64,000 nucleotides of DNA from positions 527,775-591,774 of the forward strand of contig NZ_KI912269.1 of assembly GCF_000242615.2 (NCBI RefSeq), written 5' to 3'. The notes under the pieces are model-generated. The model had not been told where the DNA came from, did no database searches, and saw only the letters and a list, made by a program, of their open reading frames with translations. Origin of the DNA: Holophaga foetida DSM 6591. GTDB lineage: Bacteria > Acidobacteriota > Holophagae > Holophagales > Holophagaceae. Below are positions 1-6,803 of this stretch, one piece after another (the stretch's first letter is position 1; every line of letters starts with the position of its first letter). Position numbers and translations under genes: made by a program.

Positions 1-1
1 G

Positions 2-439
2 CTGGTGCTGCTGATCATCTTCATCGTGATCACCCCGGCCGTGAATGATGCCGTGAAGCTGCCGCTGGCCAAGCACAGCGTCAAGGCGGAGACCGACAAG
101 AGCGCCAAGTACCTCACACTGATGCTGCCAGCCAAGCGGGATCCCAAGGACTTCAGCAAGGTCGTGGGCCCCGGCTTCGTGCTGCTGGACGACAAGGACG
201 CCAAGGAGTCCCAGAAGACCACGGGCTGGGATATGAGCTCCACCGAGGGCCGCAAGGCCCTGGTGGGCTTCATCCGGAAGTCCACGGACTACCTCGCGGA
301 CAAGCGGGTCTTCGTCAAGGCGGAGGCCGACCTTCCCTTCAAGTACGTGAACGAGCTCTTCCAGATCTGCCGTGAAGGCGGGGCCGACGAGGCCTCCATC
401 GTCACCAGCGAGGACAAGGGCGAGAAGGAGAAGAAATGA
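2..439 (+). CDS. ExbD/TolR-type biopolymer transport protein (5' end outside window)
   Basis: C-terminal part of an ExbD/TolR family protein, the periplasmic-facing partner of a TolQ/ExbB proton channel that energises outer-membrane processes. The frame is open from the window edge, and the first residues (LVLLIIFIVITP) are the end of the single N-terminal membrane helix that carries the proton-path Asp in this family. That Asp would lie just outside the window. The remaining roughly 130 residues are a soluble periplasmic domain with a charged tail. The stop overlaps the next exbD start by 4 bp, so the two are translationally coupled and probably act in one complex. The true start is not visible. 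Confidence 0.85.
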   Translation: MVLLIIFIVITPAVNDAVKLPLAKHSVKAETDKSAKYLTLMLPAKRDPKDFSKVVGPGFVLLDDKDAKESQKTTGWDMSSTEGRKALVGFIRKSTDYLADKRVFVKAEADLPFKYVNELFQICREGGADEASIVTSEDKGEKEKK

Positions 440-945
440 GCCCCCAGAAGCCCAAGAAGGTTCAGCATGGGGTCCACGCCAAGTCGGACATCAACGTCAC
501 GCCCCTGATCGATATCGTGCTGGTGCTCCTCATCGTCTTCATTGTGATGGTCCCCGGCCTGAGCAAGGCCCTGCCCGTGGTGGTGCCCCAGGTCATCAAG
601 ACCGACAAGCCCACCCCCCCGGACCCCAGGAATCCCCCCCTGGTGCTGGGCATCAGCCCCACCGCCGACAACAAGGGGTACGAATTCACCCTCCAGAGCG
701 ACCGGATCGAACTCCAGGACATCGCCGCCAAGCTCTGCCCCGTGCTCCAGCTCCAGCCTGCTGGCATGCGCAAGGTCTTCCTCAAGGTGGACGAGGAGAC
801 TCCCTACCAGGTGGCCGTCCACGTGCTGGACCAAGTCCGCTTGGCCTCCGAGAGAGCCAAGAAGGAGACCGCCGCCAAACCCGAATGGGGCGGATTCGAT
901 GGGGGAGACACCAAGGTAGCGATCTCGCTGAAGAAACGGGGCTGA
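436..945 (+). CDS. ExbD/TolR-type biopolymer transport protein (second copy)
   Basis: Second ExbD-family protein, 169 residues. The N-terminus has the classic arrangement: a short cytoplasmic stretch, then SDINVTPLIDIVLVLLIVFI, a single membrane helix with the conserved Asp (D in PLID) used in proton translocation, then a periplasmic domain. Its ATG overlaps the stop of the preceding exbD (ATGA). Two tandem ExbD proteins behind one ExbB/TolQ are common in Acidobacteria and delta-type bacteria. The matching channel gene is presumably just upstream of the window; a separate TolQ-like gene lies at 12695. Confidence 0.9.
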   Translation: MSPQKPKKVQHGVHAKSDINVTPLIDIVLVLLIVFIVMVPGLSKALPVVVPQVIKTDKPTPPDPRNPPLVLGISPTADNKGYEFTLQSDRIELQDIAAKLCPVLQLQPAGMRKVFLKVDEETPYQVAVHVLDQVRLASERAKKETAAKPEWGGFDGGDTKVAISLKKRG

Positions 946-1393
946 GCATTCCACGATTGCGAAGCAAATCATGAAAAAACTAGGCTTTGCTAGCAGGTAT
1001 GTACGAATTTTTAATCAGTTCATCCTGCCTATCCTGCCTATCCTGTTCAAATATTTTCAACAGGATAGGCAGGATAGGCAGGATAAAAGCAGAAGGACAA
1101 TGAACTACCTTGAAATATATCAATAACATGTAATTCATTTAAAATTCATTACAACGACTTCAATGTTACCACCCCAGCGCCTACCATTTTCTTGCTGTGA
1201 GGTGCGCAGCGTCTGCGCAGGGGTCTCCCAGGCGGAATGCCTTTTGGGCTGATTCTTCCTGAGTTTGACCAGAGCGTCAGGCCGATCGGCGGGTTTTGTT
1301 CTCCTTCGAAAAATCATTGCAATATTCCACCCCCCTCGCCGTCATCCAAGGTGAGCAGGCCCGTGAGCCGCATTGGAGACCCGACCCCCCGTC
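946..1393. other. Intergenic gap with a repeat stem-loop, otherwise no gene seen
   Basis: This gap between the exbD pair and the sigma-factor gene is visibly AT-richer than its surroundings (about 960-1160). It contains the perfect inverted repeat described at 1022-1084. Short open frames here lack ribosome sites and recognisable protein character, so I call no gene. The promoter of the sigma-factor operon should lie in its right half, but I see no confident -35/-10 pair. Confidence 0.6.
1022..1084. repeat. Perfect 26-bp inverted repeat made of 9-bp tandem units
   Basis: The left arm (1022-1047) repeats ATCCTGCCT twice and ends ATCCTGTT. The right arm (1059-1084) is its exact reverse complement, separated by an 11-nt AT-rich loop. 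As RNA it would form a very stable hairpin 77 bp after the exbD stop. No T-run follows on the plus strand, so a simple intrinsic terminator is not supported. Short-unit ATCCTGnnn intergenic repeats of this style recur in many GC-rich anaerobe genomes. Confidence 0.85.
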
Positions 1394-1915
1394 ATGACTT
1401 CCACACCCAACCGCCTGGCGGATCTGTTCATCCGTGAGAAGGCCAGTTTCCTGGGCTTTATCCGCCGCCAGATGTGGGACATTTCCCACATGGATGCCGA
1501 AGACATTCTGTCCGAGGTCCTATTTTCCCTCTTCGAACGGGCGGATCTGGTGGCGGAGGCCGAGCATCTGACCGCCTACCTCTATCGTTCCATCCGCAAC
1601 CGCATCATCGACGCGGGCCGCAGGAAACCCCGCCGGGGCCACGAACCCGTGGATGTCGAGGCCCTCGTGGACGCATCGCCCAATCCGGAGTCAGCCATGC
1701 TCAGGGCCGAATTCCGGCACAGCTATGAAGAAGCCCTTGCGACCTTGAAACCCAAGGAACGCGAGGTCTGGGTGGCCACCGAAGTCCATGGCCAAAGCTT
1801 CCGGGAGCTGTCCGAAGCCTCTGGTGAGCCCTTGGGCACCCTCCTGGCACGCAAGAGCCGGGCCGGGGCCAAGCTCCGTCAACGTTTGAAAAAATTCCAA
1901 GGAGGAATCCCATGA
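1394..1915 (+). CDS. ECF-type RNA polymerase sigma factor
   Basis: A 173-residue sigma-70 family protein with region 2 (about residues 10-75, including DAEDILSEVLFSLF and YLYRSIRNRIIDAGR) and region 4 (about 110-165, ending in a helix-turn-helix with SFRELSEASGEPLGTLLARK). The size and two-domain layout fit an extracytoplasmic-function sigma factor that redirects RNA polymerase. I chose the ATG at 1394, although an in-frame TTG lies 21 bp upstream; a GGAG sits 15 bp before the ATG. The stop overlaps the next gene (ATGA). No classical anti-sigma factor is recognisable; the adjoining small membrane protein is the only candidate partner. Confidence 0.88.
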   Translation: MTSTPNRLADLFIREKASFLGFIRRQMWDISHMDAEDILSEVLFSLFERADLVAEAEHLTAYLYRSIRNRIIDAGRRKPRRGHEPVDVEALVDASPNPESAMLRAEFRHSYEEALATLKPKEREVWVATEVHGQSFRELSEASGEPLGTLLARKSRAGAKLRQRLKKFQGGIP

Positions 1916-2220
1916 TCTGCTGCAGCTCCACGTCCGAACACCGCCCCCGGGCCCTGAGGGTGGCCTGCCACATCGCCTGCGGCCTCGCCCTGGGCCTCGT
2001 ACTGGCCGCCGTCCTGGGCCTGGCGGTCATGCTGCTTTGGAATCACCTGATGCCCCAGCTCTTCCACCTGAGCACCATCAGCTACTGCCAGGGCTTGGGC
2101 CTGTTCATCCTGGGCCGTCTGCTCTTCGGCGGACTCTGCCACCGGCCTCGCCGCTTCCACGGGCACAGGCATGGACACTGCGGGTGCCACAAGAAGGAAG
2201 AAGAGACCCCCAACCATTAG
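1912..2220 (+). CDS. Small two-helix membrane protein with His/Cys-rich tail
   Basis: Unrecognised 102-residue protein. Residues about 18-43 and 55-74 are hydrophobic and likely span the membrane. The first residues are cysteine-rich (MICCSS), and the C-terminal 25 residues hold many His and Cys (GHRHGHCGCHKK), a plausible metal-binding tail. It starts inside the sigma-factor stop codon (ATGA) after an AAGGAGG-like site, so it is co-translated with it. The position suggests a regulator or metal-sensing partner of the sigma factor, but it lacks a recognisable anti-sigma domain, so this is inference. Confidence 0.7.
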   Translation: MICCSSTSEHRPRALRVACHIACGLALGLVLAAVLGLAVMLLWNHLMPQLFHLSTISYCQGLGLFILGRLLFGGLCHRPRRFHGHRHGHCGCHKKEEETPNH

Positions 2221-2243
2221 TTCACCCATTCAAGGAGCACGAC

Positions 2244-2612
2244 ATGCAGGATGCGCCCCCCTCAAGATCCACCCTCGTCCTGACCTTCCTGGCCACCTGG
2301 GAGTTTTTCCCGGAGCCCGTATCCCTCCTGGAGAGGAACCGTTCGATCGTGGCGGCCAACGCCCTCGGGCGGAAATTTGGCATGGTCCAGGGCGCCAAAT
2401 GCCACAGCCTCAACCCCGAAGCCCAGGGGAACAGCTGTCGGCAGTGCCGGGCCAACGAAGCCCTGGACAAGCGCCAGGCTGTGATCAGCAAGGCCCAGTT
2501 CCAGGGCCAGGAAATCGAGTCCTACTGGATACCTCTGCCGGACAGCGACGACTACTACATCCACTTCGGCATCGGCGTGCGGGCCATTGCCGAGCAGATG
2601 GCAGGCAAATAA
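2244..2612 (+). CDS. PAS-like small sensory protein
   Basis: A 122-residue soluble protein resembling a single PAS-fold domain. The central part (PVSLLERNRSIVAANALGRKF) fits a PAS beta-strand/helix start, and a Cys cluster (CHSL then CRQC, about residues 53-75) follows that could bind metal or act in redox sensing. The start is set by AAGGAG at 2231-2236, 7 bp before the ATG. It sits 23 bp after the membrane-protein gene and probably belongs to the sigma-factor operon. There is no output domain, so it would have to signal by protein contact. Family assignment is tentative. Confidence 0.6.
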   Translation: MQDAPPSRSTLVLTFLATWEFFPEPVSLLERNRSIVAANALGRKFGMVQGAKCHSLNPEAQGNSCRQCRANEALDKRQAVISKAQFQGQEIESYWIPLPDSDDYYIHFGIGVRAIAEQMAGK

Positions 2613-2629
2613 GCAAAGGCCCAGTTCAG

Positions 2630-2673
2630 GGGGGGCGAGGGGGCTGAGGCACGCTTGCATGCCCTCGCCCCCC
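2630..2673. terminator. Hairpin between convergent genes
   Basis: GGGGGGCGAGGG (2630-2641) pairs with CCCTCGCCCCCC (2662-2673) around a 20-nt loop. Imperfect pairing extends outward through CCAG/CTGG. It lies between the convergent PAS and radical-SAM genes, where a bidirectional transcription stop is expected. No T-run follows either side, so efficiency as an intrinsic terminator is uncertain. Confidence 0.5.
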
Positions 2674-2748
2674 TAAACCTGGCCATAGCGCCAACCCCCT
2701 GGCCAGCTGCTTTTCCTCTGCGCCCTCTGCGTTGACGCTTTTGATCCT

Positions 2749-4176
2749 TCAGCCCAAACCCTTCAGATGATCCAGCAACTGGCTGAGATTCTCCCCGCCT
2801 GCCACGATCGGCCGGGCCAGGCTGCGCGATAGGTCCGCCAGGGTCATGTCGTCCAGGAAGAGAGAATTCCCATGGCCCGAGCTGGCCCCAGGAAGGGTGT
2901 ACTGGTCCGTGGGACCGGTGCCCAGGCGCAGCGAGGCGCTTGGAACGACCACGGCATCCACCCAGCCAGGTTTCCCATCATGGGCGCTGCGGTCCGCATG
3001 GGCGGCGTATTCCAGATCCCGACCGCACAGAAGGCCCGCCACCGTCACCATCTCCCCGAAGCTGTGGTTCACCGCAGCCACGGCCCGGAGATGGCTGCCC
3101 ACCTCACGGTTGAGTTCCGCCAGCACCCGGTTGAGCACCGGGGCGAAGCTGGCGCCGGTCAGGAGCAGGGCCCGCCTTCCGGCGAAGCCCCTGGCCTTGG
3201 GGCTCTTGATGAAGCGACGGCTGTGTTCCTGGAATCGGCGAATCATGCCCACACCGTTCTCCAGCTGGGCCCAGGTGCGGGAGTAGAAGCTGCGGCCCGG
3301 CACCTCCACCCCGGCCCGGGTGAACCACTCGTCGGCCAGCAGCAGCCATGGCTCACCATCGTTGGCCTGGGCGTAGCGGCGCACCTCTGGAGTCCAGCGC
3401 TTCACCCACTCCAGGGCGAAGTCTGAACCCACATCGCTCAGCTGGGGTAGGCCCTCCCTATGGGCCGTGAGCCCCACCGGCACACAGGACAGGCTGAGGA
3501 TGCCCTCCCGCCGATCCCACAGCTCCCGCACGGTCTTTTCCCACACCTCGCCGTCGTTGTACCCCGGGGCCACCACCACCTGGGTGTGCATCTGGACGCC
3601 ACCCTCAATGAGGCGGTCCATCTTCTGCAGGATATGCCCCTCCCTGGGATTCCCCACCACCCGGACCCGGGCCTCGGGATCCGTGGCGTGAACCGAAACG
3701 TGGATGGGGGACAGGTGCTCCCGGATCACCCGGTCCAGTTCGGCGCCATCACTGGAGGAGAGGGTGCTGAAGTGCCCGTAAAGGAAGGAGAGGCGGATAT
3801 CCTCGTCCTTGAGGTAGAGACTCTTGCGGAAGCCCTTGGGCATCTGCTGGACAAAGCAGAAGACGCAGTTCTGGCGGCACACCTTGACGGTGTCCTCCGC
3901 CAGATCAACCCCCAGGCCATCCCCGCCGTTCTCCATGATGGCCGAGCCGTGGCTGCCATCAGGGCGTTCCCAGACAACCTCGGTCTCGTCGTAGAGGCTC
4001 ACCAGGTACTGGTAGTTGAGCTGGTCCAGCACGGGCTCACCGCCGATGGTGAGCAGCCGGTCCCCAGGCTGGATGCCCGCATCCTCAGCCAGGGTCTCGG
4101 GAAAGACCTCGATGACCAGAACGCCGCGCTTCTTCATTCGAACCCCAAGGAGGGGGAGACCCCAGCGGTCCCCCAT
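2749..4176 (-). CDS. DUF512 protein: PDZ domain plus radical-SAM-like core
   Basis: A 475-residue member of the DUF512 family. Residues about 8-60 form a PDZ-like domain (LAEDAGIQPGDRLLTIGG). A cysteine cluster CRQNCVFC follows at about 99-106, resembling a radical-SAM iron-sulfur motif with CX3CX2C spacing, then a TIM-barrel-like core and the DUF512 C-terminal region (LLLTGASFAPVLNRVL). The function of the family is unknown. The ATG is 6 bp after the stop of the upstream chemoreceptor gene, implying co-transcription; an internal ATG at 4137 is an alternative start. Confidence 0.85.
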   Translation of the reverse strand: MGDRWGLPLLGVRMKKRGVLVIEVFPETLAEDAGIQPGDRLLTIGGEPVLDQLNYQYLVSLYDETEVVWERPDGSHGSAIMENGGDGLGVDLAEDTVKVCRQNCVFCFVQQMPKGFRKSLYLKDEDIRLSFLYGHFSTLSSSDGAELDRVIREHLSPIHVSVHATDPEARVRVVGNPREGHILQKMDRLIEGGVQMHTQVVVAPGYNDGEVWEKTVRELWDRREGILSLSCVPVGLTAHREGLPQLSDVGSDFALEWVKRWTPEVRRYAQANDGEPWLLLADEWFTRAGVEVPGRSFYSRTWAQLENGVGMIRRFQEHSRRFIKSPKARGFAGRRALLLTGASFAPVLNRVLAELNREVGSHLRAVAAVNHSFGEMVTVAGLLCGRDLEYAAHADRSAHDGKPGWVDAVVVPSASLRLGTGPTDQYTLPGASSGHGNSLFLDDMTLADLSRSLARPIVAGGENLSQLLDHLKGLG

Positions 4177-4182
4177 TCCAGC

Positions 4183-5727
4183 TTACAGCCTGAATCCGGA
4201 AACCAGGGCCTTGAGCCCCTCGGCCACCTGGGAGAGATCCTCCGAGGTACGGGAGATCTCGCCGACGGTAGCCGCCAGTTCGTGGGTAGCAGCGGCATTC
4301 TGGGCCAATCCCTGGGCCGTCTCAGACATGCGGGCAGACACTTCGCCAAATGTCCCCGCTTGAGTTTCCACCTGAGAGCTCACACGCTCCATCTGCCCTG
4401 CGATGTCCCTGATTCGGGCATCGATGGCCTCCAGAGCCCCCATGGTCTCCTGCACGTTGGCCACCCCGGTTTCCACAGCCCCCTGGGTCTGCTCTATCAT
4501 GCCCTGGATTTCCACGGCCGAAGCACGGGATCGCTCAGCCAGCTTCCGCACCTCTTCCGCAACTACGGCGAAACCCTTGCCGTGCTGACCTGCCTTGGCA
4601 GCCTCAATGGCAGCGTTGAGACTCAGGAGATTGGTCTGCCGGGCGATGTCCTGGATGACGCTGACCGCAGCCACGATCTTTGCGGTCACCACCTGGATGT
4701 CGCCCATGCCTTGCACGGTGTGGGTACCGGCATCGGCACTGCGAGCCACATCCTTGACAGCCCCGTGGCTGGCCTCATCGCTGGCGTGGATGGCCGAAGC
4801 CACCTCCCGGGCACTGCCGGAAAGCTGCTCCATGGCACCCATGACCTGGTCACCCGCAAGCTTTAGGGATTCAGAGACATTGGCAATATCGTTGACCGCC
4901 CGGCTCATTTCATCCGCAGAGGCCGCCAATTCCGTGGAACCCGAAGCCACCCGCATGGCGAAACCCGCCACTTCCCGGATGTCCTGATGCAGCTTGGCAT
5001 TGTAGTTGTTGAAGGCATTGGCCGCCTGCCCCAGCTCGTCCTCGGACTCCACTTGAATCCGCATGGCCAGATCGGAGCCCCCCATGGCCTCGGCCATCCG
5101 AGCCAAGGGGCGACTGATCTTCTGGCCAAGCCACCACATGCACCCATAGGCCAGGACAAGGGCCACAAGGGTCACACCCCCGACAATCCATGAGAGATGA
5201 TAAAAGGACTCAAAATAGTCACGCTTCTTGACGCCAACATACAAAATTCCTATAACATTGTTTTTCACATCTTTAATTGGATCATACGCCGTAAAGTATT
5301 TTTCACCAAGAATCAGCGCTTCCCCCCGGTAGCTATGGCCACGCTTTAGCACCACTTCCAGTGCCGCTCCCTGCAGTCTTGTGCCAATAGCCCTCTTCCC
5401 GTTTGAGTCAATGATATTGGTCGATATGCGAGTATCCCCCATGAAGATAGTCGCTGTTCCGCCACATAGTTCCTTCAGCTTGTCCGGTATTTCAAAGTTT
5501 CCATTGAAGACATAGTCTCCAACTATAAGCCTGTTTTTATCAAGCCTAAACTCCGGACCCTTGGCGGATATTATCTCCCGCAATGTCTTGATCCGGCTTT
5601 CCTGCATGGCAGTGGCCTGGGCCTCCAGTGACCGATACATGACGAACATGCTTATGGCCATCACAACTACCGTTGTCAGAGCGACCATCCCGGTGGCAAA
5701 GAGCGATATACGGGTTCCTATCTTCAT
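4183..5727 (-). CDS. Methyl-accepting chemotaxis protein with single Cache sensor
   Basis: A 514-residue chemoreceptor. The layout is an N-terminal membrane helix (about 9-31), a periplasmic single-Cache-type sensor (about 45-170, containing YVFNGNFEIPDKL and TATIFMGDTRISTN), a second helix (about 178-200), a HAMP linker and a long coiled-coil signalling domain. The hairpin tip is highly conserved (QTNLLSLNAAIEAAKAGQHG, then GFAVVAEEVRKLAERS), which contacts CheA/CheW. No other chemotaxis gene is in the window, so it is an orphan receptor. The sensor half is visibly less GC-rich than the signalling half. Confidence 0.95.
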   Translation of the reverse strand: MKIGTRISLFATGMVALTTVVVMAISMFVMYRSLEAQATAMQESRIKTLREIISAKGPEFRLDKNRLIVGDYVFNGNFEIPDKLKELCGGTATIFMGDTRISTNIIDSNGKRAIGTRLQGAALEVVLKRGHSYRGEALILGEKYFTAYDPIKDVKNNVIGILYVGVKKRDYFESFYHLSWIVGGVTLVALVLAYGCMWWLGQKISRPLARMAEAMGGSDLAMRIQVESEDELGQAANAFNNYNAKLHQDIREVAGFAMRVASGSTELAASADEMSRAVNDIANVSESLKLAGDQVMGAMEQLSGSAREVASAIHASDEASHGAVKDVARSADAGTHTVQGMGDIQVVTAKIVAAVSVIQDIARQTNLLSLNAAIEAAKAGQHGKGFAVVAEEVRKLAERSRASAVEIQGMIEQTQGAVETGVANVQETMGALEAIDARIRDIAGQMERVSSQVETQAGTFGEVSARMSETAQGLAQNAAATHELAATVGEISRTSEDLSQVAEGLKALVSGFRL

Positions 5728-5779
5728 CTCATCTCACATTTCCGAGGTAAAAGCATATATCAAGACGGGTTCCCAACTC

Positions 5780-5805
5780 GTCCCGGCGCAATCCTGCGAC
5801 TTTTA
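5780..5805 (-). promoter_or_regulatory. Possible sigma-28 (FliA-type) promoter of the chemoreceptor
   Basis: Reading leftward, TAAAAGTC is followed after 10 nt by GCCGGGAC, about 53 bp before the chemoreceptor ATG. This resembles the flagellar/chemotaxis sigma-28 pattern (TAAA near -35, GCCGATAA near -10), but the spacing is a base short and the -10 half is imperfect. Confidence 0.25.
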
Positions 5806-5888
5806 AGGATATACCCAGAATAGAGGCTTAACCGAACGCCAGCATCAACTGTGAGAAGTTGTAAGCTCAAGGCGTATTAACTTTAAAT

Positions 5889-6800
5889 TTATAATTGAAT
5901 ACCAGAATGGATGAATCCCTGGGCCTGGAGGCCCCGCTCGCCCAGCGTTTCCAGCAGACTGTGCTCCACCGTCTCGCTCATGGAAAGGAGCGCCAGGGCG
6001 TTGGGGGCCTCCCCGAAGGGCTCCTCCAGTTCCTGGGCCAGGGCCTCCAGGGCCAGGAAGGGATAGGCCACGGCCACGGTGATGAGGGGGGTCAGGAGCC
6101 CCACGGTGCCCGCCAGGCCAAAGGGGAGCATGAAGCAGAACAGGAAGACCGTCCGGTGGACAATGACCGCATAGGTGAAGGGGATGGGCGTATTGTGGAT
6201 ACGCTCGCAGGCCGCCAGGACTTCACTGAGGGTCCCAAGGGTGTTTTCCAGGGCGGGCACCAGCACTGCCTCGATCTCGCCCTTCCGCCGCGCGGCCTGG
6301 AGTTCCTTTTCCAGGGCCACCAGGAGCGCCGCTGGCCGGAATCGGGTGGCCAGGGTGTCCTCCAGCAGCTCCGTCTCCACCCAAGGGGCCAGGGCCTCCC
6401 GAGGGTCCGTGCCCCGGAGCTGATGGCGGAGGGCATGGGTGAAGGCCACAATCAGGTGGACCATGCGCCGGGCCCGGGCCGGATCATCCACCATGCCCAC
6501 AACCTGACGTCCCAGACTGCGAGTCTGGATCACCAGGGCACCCCAGATCTTGCGGGCCTCCCACCAGCGATCGTAACTGGCGCTATTGCGGAAGCCCAGG
6601 AAGATGGCGAGAGAGACTCCCAGGAAGCCGAAGGGGGCTGCGGTGAATCCAAGGTGCCAGGGCCAAGGCAGCCGGGCCGCGATCACGGCCCACACGGCGA
6701 TGAAGGCCGTGGTGGCAAGCTGGGGGATGATGCGGGGAAGTACCGAGCCCTGCAGGACGAAGAGCATCCGGAACCAGTGGAGGCGGCGCGACACCAGCAT
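5889..6800 (-). CDS. Bestrophin-family anion channel-like membrane protein
   Basis: A 303-residue member of the bestrophin/YneE (UPF0187) family, pentameric anion channels of the inner membrane. Evidence is the N-terminal hydrophobic helices, the conserved FLGFRNSASYDRWWEARKIW segment (about residues 67-86), and later helices around VFLFCFMLPFGLAGTVGLLTP. The start lies 3 bp after the stop of the ABC-F gene, with GGGAGG provided by the end of that gene, so the two are co-translated. The physiological ion is not known from sequence. Confidence 0.85.
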   Translation of the reverse strand: MLVSRRLHWFRMLFVLQGSVLPRIIPQLATTAFIAVWAVIAARLPWPWHLGFTAAPFGFLGVSLAIFLGFRNSASYDRWWEARKIWGALVIQTRSLGRQVVGMVDDPARARRMVHLIVAFTHALRHQLRGTDPREALAPWVETELLEDTLATRFRPAALLVALEKELQAARRKGEIEAVLVPALENTLGTLSEVLAACERIHNTPIPFTYAVIVHRTVFLFCFMLPFGLAGTVGLLTPLITVAVAYPFLALEALAQELEEPFGEAPNALALLSMSETVEHSLLETLGERGLQAQGFIHSGIQL

Positions 6801-6803
6801 GGC

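Noticed and set aside
1022..1084. CRISPR repeat
   Set aside because: The 9-bp units are directly adjacent with no spacers, and the structure is a single hairpin.
1135..1317. 60-codon minus-strand open frame in the first large gap
   Set aside because: No ribosome site, no hydrophobic or domain pattern, and it extends towards the sigma-factor promoter region.
3460..4866. 468-codon open frame on the plus strand
   Set aside because: Antisense to the DUF512 and chemoreceptor genes across their junction; shadow of coding composition.
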